A DNA stretch of 10,000 nt, from the NCBI GenBank assembly GCA_015478945.1, contig JABUQX010087008.1:1-10000 (forward strand). The letters run 5' to 3'. This document shows positions 8,007-10,000 of the stretch, one piece after another. The first letter of the stretch is position 1. Each line of letters starts with the position of its first letter. This DNA is from Trachelipus rathkii (taxonomy: Eukaryota > Arthropoda > Malacostraca > Isopoda > Trachelipodidae). The position numbers and the translations under genes are program-made. The notes under the pieces were generated by a model. That model had not been told where the DNA came from, ran no database searches, and was given only the letters and a program-made list of their open reading frames with translations.

Positions 8007-8536
8007 CCCTTCGTTATTCGGGGATATCATTTCAGCCCGAATAATCATTCCTTTCCAAACATATGGTCTAACAATCGGAGTAAATGGGAAGGAAACGGCA
8101 TGTACTAAATTCTGTTCGTTCATACTCTGCGGTATATATTATTTGGGCAGTCCCCCCATTTAGGAAGTAATCGCCATTGGCGATATAGTCCGGGGGAAGC
8201 TTGGGGGGTGCCAGATATATAGGATTTTGCTCCTGTTCGTCTGGGACCATTAATGACCAACCGCCAACGATTCTGGGGGAAAGATAAGTCTTTTCAGATC
8301 CACGCTCAGCACTATTTGACTCCAATCGTGGAATAAGTGAGCTCCACTTGCTGCCGTAAGCAGTTATACTCGTTCTCAGCTTTCGGGATCCTCTATTTAG
8401 TAACTTGTGGAAAGAGTATTTGCTGGTAACATATCGAGATATCGGCGCCCCGTGTTTACGGGTTGCTACGTCTGGTGTGCCGAAAAAGAAGAGGTCCGTA
8501 GACCTGGCGTCGGGAGATGGGAGAAAAGAAAAAAGT
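8007..8536 (-). pseudogene. Unrecognised open frame, perhaps frameshifted
   Basis: The minus strand is open from after a TAA near 8537 to a TAG at 8068, about 155 codons. The first in-frame ATG is at 8325, giving an 85-codon version. Around 8100 a second frame takes over and stays open for about 31 codons to near 8007 (containing VRPYVWKGMIIRAEM), so a frameshift joining the two is possible but not shown. The composition looks protein-like, with a Pro-rich stretch (APPKLPPDY) and Gly pairs, but I recognise no domain, signal peptide or membrane segment. It lies just upstream of, and on the same strand as, the gypsy RT/RNase H remnant, so it may be a rearranged part of that element. The usual RT palm motifs are not visible and there is too little room for a full RT. 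Its upstream third overlaps the opposite-strand integrase frame, and both cannot be ancestral coding sequence. Confidence 0.3.
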
Positions 8537-8823
8537 TAAAAATTTTGGGGAATCACGTTCGTGCTCTACAAGTTCATGGCGGATTTTCAGCCCAGATACG
8601 ACAATTATGGGCAATTCACCTTACCCTGCTTGAGATGAAGGTGGACTCATCGCTAAGGCTTCATACTCACGATCTACGAAGGTTCATTATCGTTCTCGAC
8701 GGCTTTTCTTGCACTGCATCAGCGCAGAAGGTGAAACACGAGATCATAGAGCATAGTCGTCGGGGCTTTGTTCATAGTAATTGGTACATTGTATTACCTT
8801 GGGTCGAACCGGTATCCTATTGA
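8407..8823 (+). pseudogene. pol: Degenerate Ty3/gypsy-type integrase fragment
   Basis: A 138-codon frame opens at GTG 8407. CYVW...KEEVRR......W (residues 20-38) matches the (R)YVWPGM.KDVR.W block of the integrase N-terminal region. NHVRALQVHGGFSA (49-62) matches the RHV.AP.G.F.. linker. IHL (70-72), SS (81-82) and FIIVLDGFS (93-101) match the IHLDLVGPLP.S and YLLT.VDRFS blocks of the catalytic core with near-normal spacing. GFVHSNW near residues 122-128 fits the next conserved helix. The first catalytic Asp of the DDE triad is Thr73, the second is Asp98, and the region for the final Glu is cut off. Two of the expected zinc-binding Cys are missing. An integrase would insert element cDNA into chromosomes in the nucleus; this one is inactive. 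The frame is intact but diverged, and there is no Met start, so it is a truncated relic. A chance match cannot be fully excluded. Confidence 0.5.
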
Positions 8824-8835
8824 GGCGGTTGTCGG

Positions 8836-9070
8836 CAGTTCGAGTCGTACTTCCGGAGTCGGAGTCCGGGAGTCGGTAATTTTGGTAATTTTAATGAGGG
8901 TGGAGTCGGAGTCGGTTAGTCGGGGAGGGGCGTTCGCAGTCCGAAGTAATTTTGAAAAGGGTGGCATCGGGATGTTTCGTGCGAGTCGTGGATTTAATTT
9001 TGAGAAGGGTGGAGTCCCGGAGTCGGAGTCGCGAGTCCGTGTGCTCGTAATATTTTTTCAAGAGGTGGGA
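8836..9070 (+). repeat. GGAGTCGG-rich minisatellite
   Basis: About four imperfect units of 48-61 bp alternate a TAATTTTGAAAAGGGTGG-like block (8886, 8947, 8995, and a worn copy at 9048) with GAGTCGGAGTC-rich sequence. CCGGAGTCGGAGTC recurs exactly at 8853-8866 and 9017-9030. The array explains the small frames that cross it: repeated FEKGG peptides come from the DNA repeat and not from a gene. It ends in AGAGGTGGGA (9061-9070), close to the AGGTGGGC starts of the islands at 6474 and 6895, so it may be a subterminal region of a related element. Confidence 0.6.
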
Positions 9071-9089
9071 TCGAGTAACGTTCAATCAT

Positions 9090-10000
9090 AAGTAGAAAGT
9101 TTTGGAATGAAGAAAATTTTGAGCTGGACAAAGTTATGGAATTTCGCTGATCTATTGTGAGTGAGTTTCAAATTCGCTTCTATTTACAGGTAATGATCTC
9201 ACTTTTGCGACTCGCTCTTTTTTTCTCAATTCACACATCACAAATGGCCAATTTTGCAAACTTTCAGAAGTTTTTTTTTTAAACTTCTGCACTTATGTTT
9301 TCAATTTTATGATTATATTCCTACATGCTTCAACCTTCAAACTCTTATATCCATTATATTTTACTCATAGAATCTGTCTGAAGAAAATTTTAAAAATTCT
9401 CTGGTACGAAGAGAAATTTTTCTCTTTGACAATGATATTATACTAGCTCTTAGCTTGCTGTTTATATATTTAAATTTTCCTATTACAGGGTAAGCTTAAT
9501 GAAGATCAACAAACAACAGTCTAATCTACACTCTCTTGCAATGTGATCCATATTTGTTATTAGAAGGTTTTGGCAGAAGTTCACAAGAAACATTTGAAAT
9601 ATTTGTATAGTTGAAGATAACTACAAACTATCCTTCCACATTAGACTATCCTATTCTCAAGTATTTTTCGAAACTTCAGAAGATTTTGATGTTATGAAAT
9701 CATGCTTATCTTCTAGATATTTGAAGAAGTTTATCGAATAGCAATTTAATCGACTTGTGTCTCAAGAAATTAAGGGTATAAGGTTTTTCCTCTATCCTTG
9801 TACCACAATATTCCATAAACTTTATTAAAAATTTCTCTGCTTGCTCACTGAATTAGAAGTTTTCGAAAATAAATTATGTTCATATACTTGAGGAGCTTAA
9901 ATTAGAAGAGGCATCGATAAGTTTTTTCAGACCTTAATTGTTTCATTAGGACAGCTGCCAATTGCTAAGTTACTTTGATTCTACATTGCAATTAGTGAAG
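9090..10000. other. Mixed-composition DNA, no clear gene
   Basis: Composition is balanced for this genome, without microsatellites. One + strand frame (from about 9598) stays open for 47 codons to a TAG at 9739-9741, including FFETSEDFDVMKSCLSSRYL. It then continues with scattered stops through QEIKGIRFFLYP and TELEVFENKLCSYT toward the end of the window. This could be a worn transposase or other coding relic, but I recognise no family and the stop density is compatible with chance. A TATTTACAG at 9181-9189 and a CCTATTACAG at 9479-9488 resemble splice acceptors, but no convincing exon follows. Confidence 0.35.
9265..9289. repeat. 9-bp hairpin with T7 loop
   Basis: CAGAAGTTT (9265-9273) pairs perfectly with AAACTTCTG (9281-9289) across seven T residues. 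It is a neat stem-loop with no evident role, perhaps an insertion footprint or chance. Confidence 0.5.

Noticed and set aside
8020..8068. RPYVWKGM on the minus strand as a second integrase N-terminal motif
   Set aside because: Only about eight residues match, the following sequence does not continue the domain, and the position before RT/RNase H is wrong for integrase.
8768..9091. 107-codon + strand frame and an opposite 64-codon frame
   Set aside because: Both read through the GAGTCGG minisatellite; their repeated peptides come from the DNA repeat.
7693..9212. Extra copies of TTTGCGACT at 7693-7701 and 9204-9212
   Set aside because: They are single nine-base words without tandem or inverted partners; chance is enough to explain them.

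Overview
This window looks like repeat-rich intergenic DNA from a eukaryote, most likely an arthropod (a crustacean is my guess, not shown). It has no intact gene, no bacterial-type operon, no tRNA or rRNA, and no CRISPR array that I can see. Long AT/TTA microsatellites fill much of the middle. The arthropod hint is a degenerate TTAGG/TTTAGG array (about 6036-6114), which resembles the usual arthropod telomere repeat but lies inside other repeats. The remains of Ty3/gypsy-type retrotransposons fit any animal.

Layout, left to right. Positions 1-560 are AT-rich DNA with one short hairpin. Positions 560-1490 are mixed-composition DNA with a weak, stop-broken coding-like stretch on the minus strand. 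From about 1490 to 3480 the + strand is strikingly poor in C and rich in G and T. Inside this lies copy A (2965-3690) of a repeat whose diverged second copy, B, lies at 4176-4840. Each copy ends in the same order: unit, then a GAT/GAA trinucleotide microsatellite, then a long AT tract. From 3803 to 6895 AT microsatellites are interrupted by small complex islands: 5758-5830, 5986-6235 (with the TTAGG-like array), 6474-6640 (with a perfect 19-bp inverted repeat) and 6895-7106. Two of the islands begin with an AGGTGGGC motif.

A 330-bp T-rich tract (7107-7440) then abuts a decayed Ty3/gypsy pol fragment on the minus strand (about 7441-7935). That fragment covers the end of reverse transcriptase and the RNase H domain, can be followed in one frame, and is broken by many stops. 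Next to it, on the opposite strand, 8407-8823 reads as a degenerate Ty3/gypsy integrase with the first catalytic Asp lost. The two pol pieces are therefore back to back and divergent, so they cannot be one collinear element. The integrase piece runs into a GGAGTCGG-rich minisatellite (8836-9070). Positions 9090-10000 are ordinary mixed DNA with a hairpin and at most a faint trace of old coding sequence.

No genes work together here. The window is a layered deposit of microsatellites, a diverged duplicated unit and dead retroelement pieces. I did not find a convincing new functional system. The best leads are the duplicated C-poor unit, the small islands embedded in AT microsatellites, and the inverted gypsy fragments.
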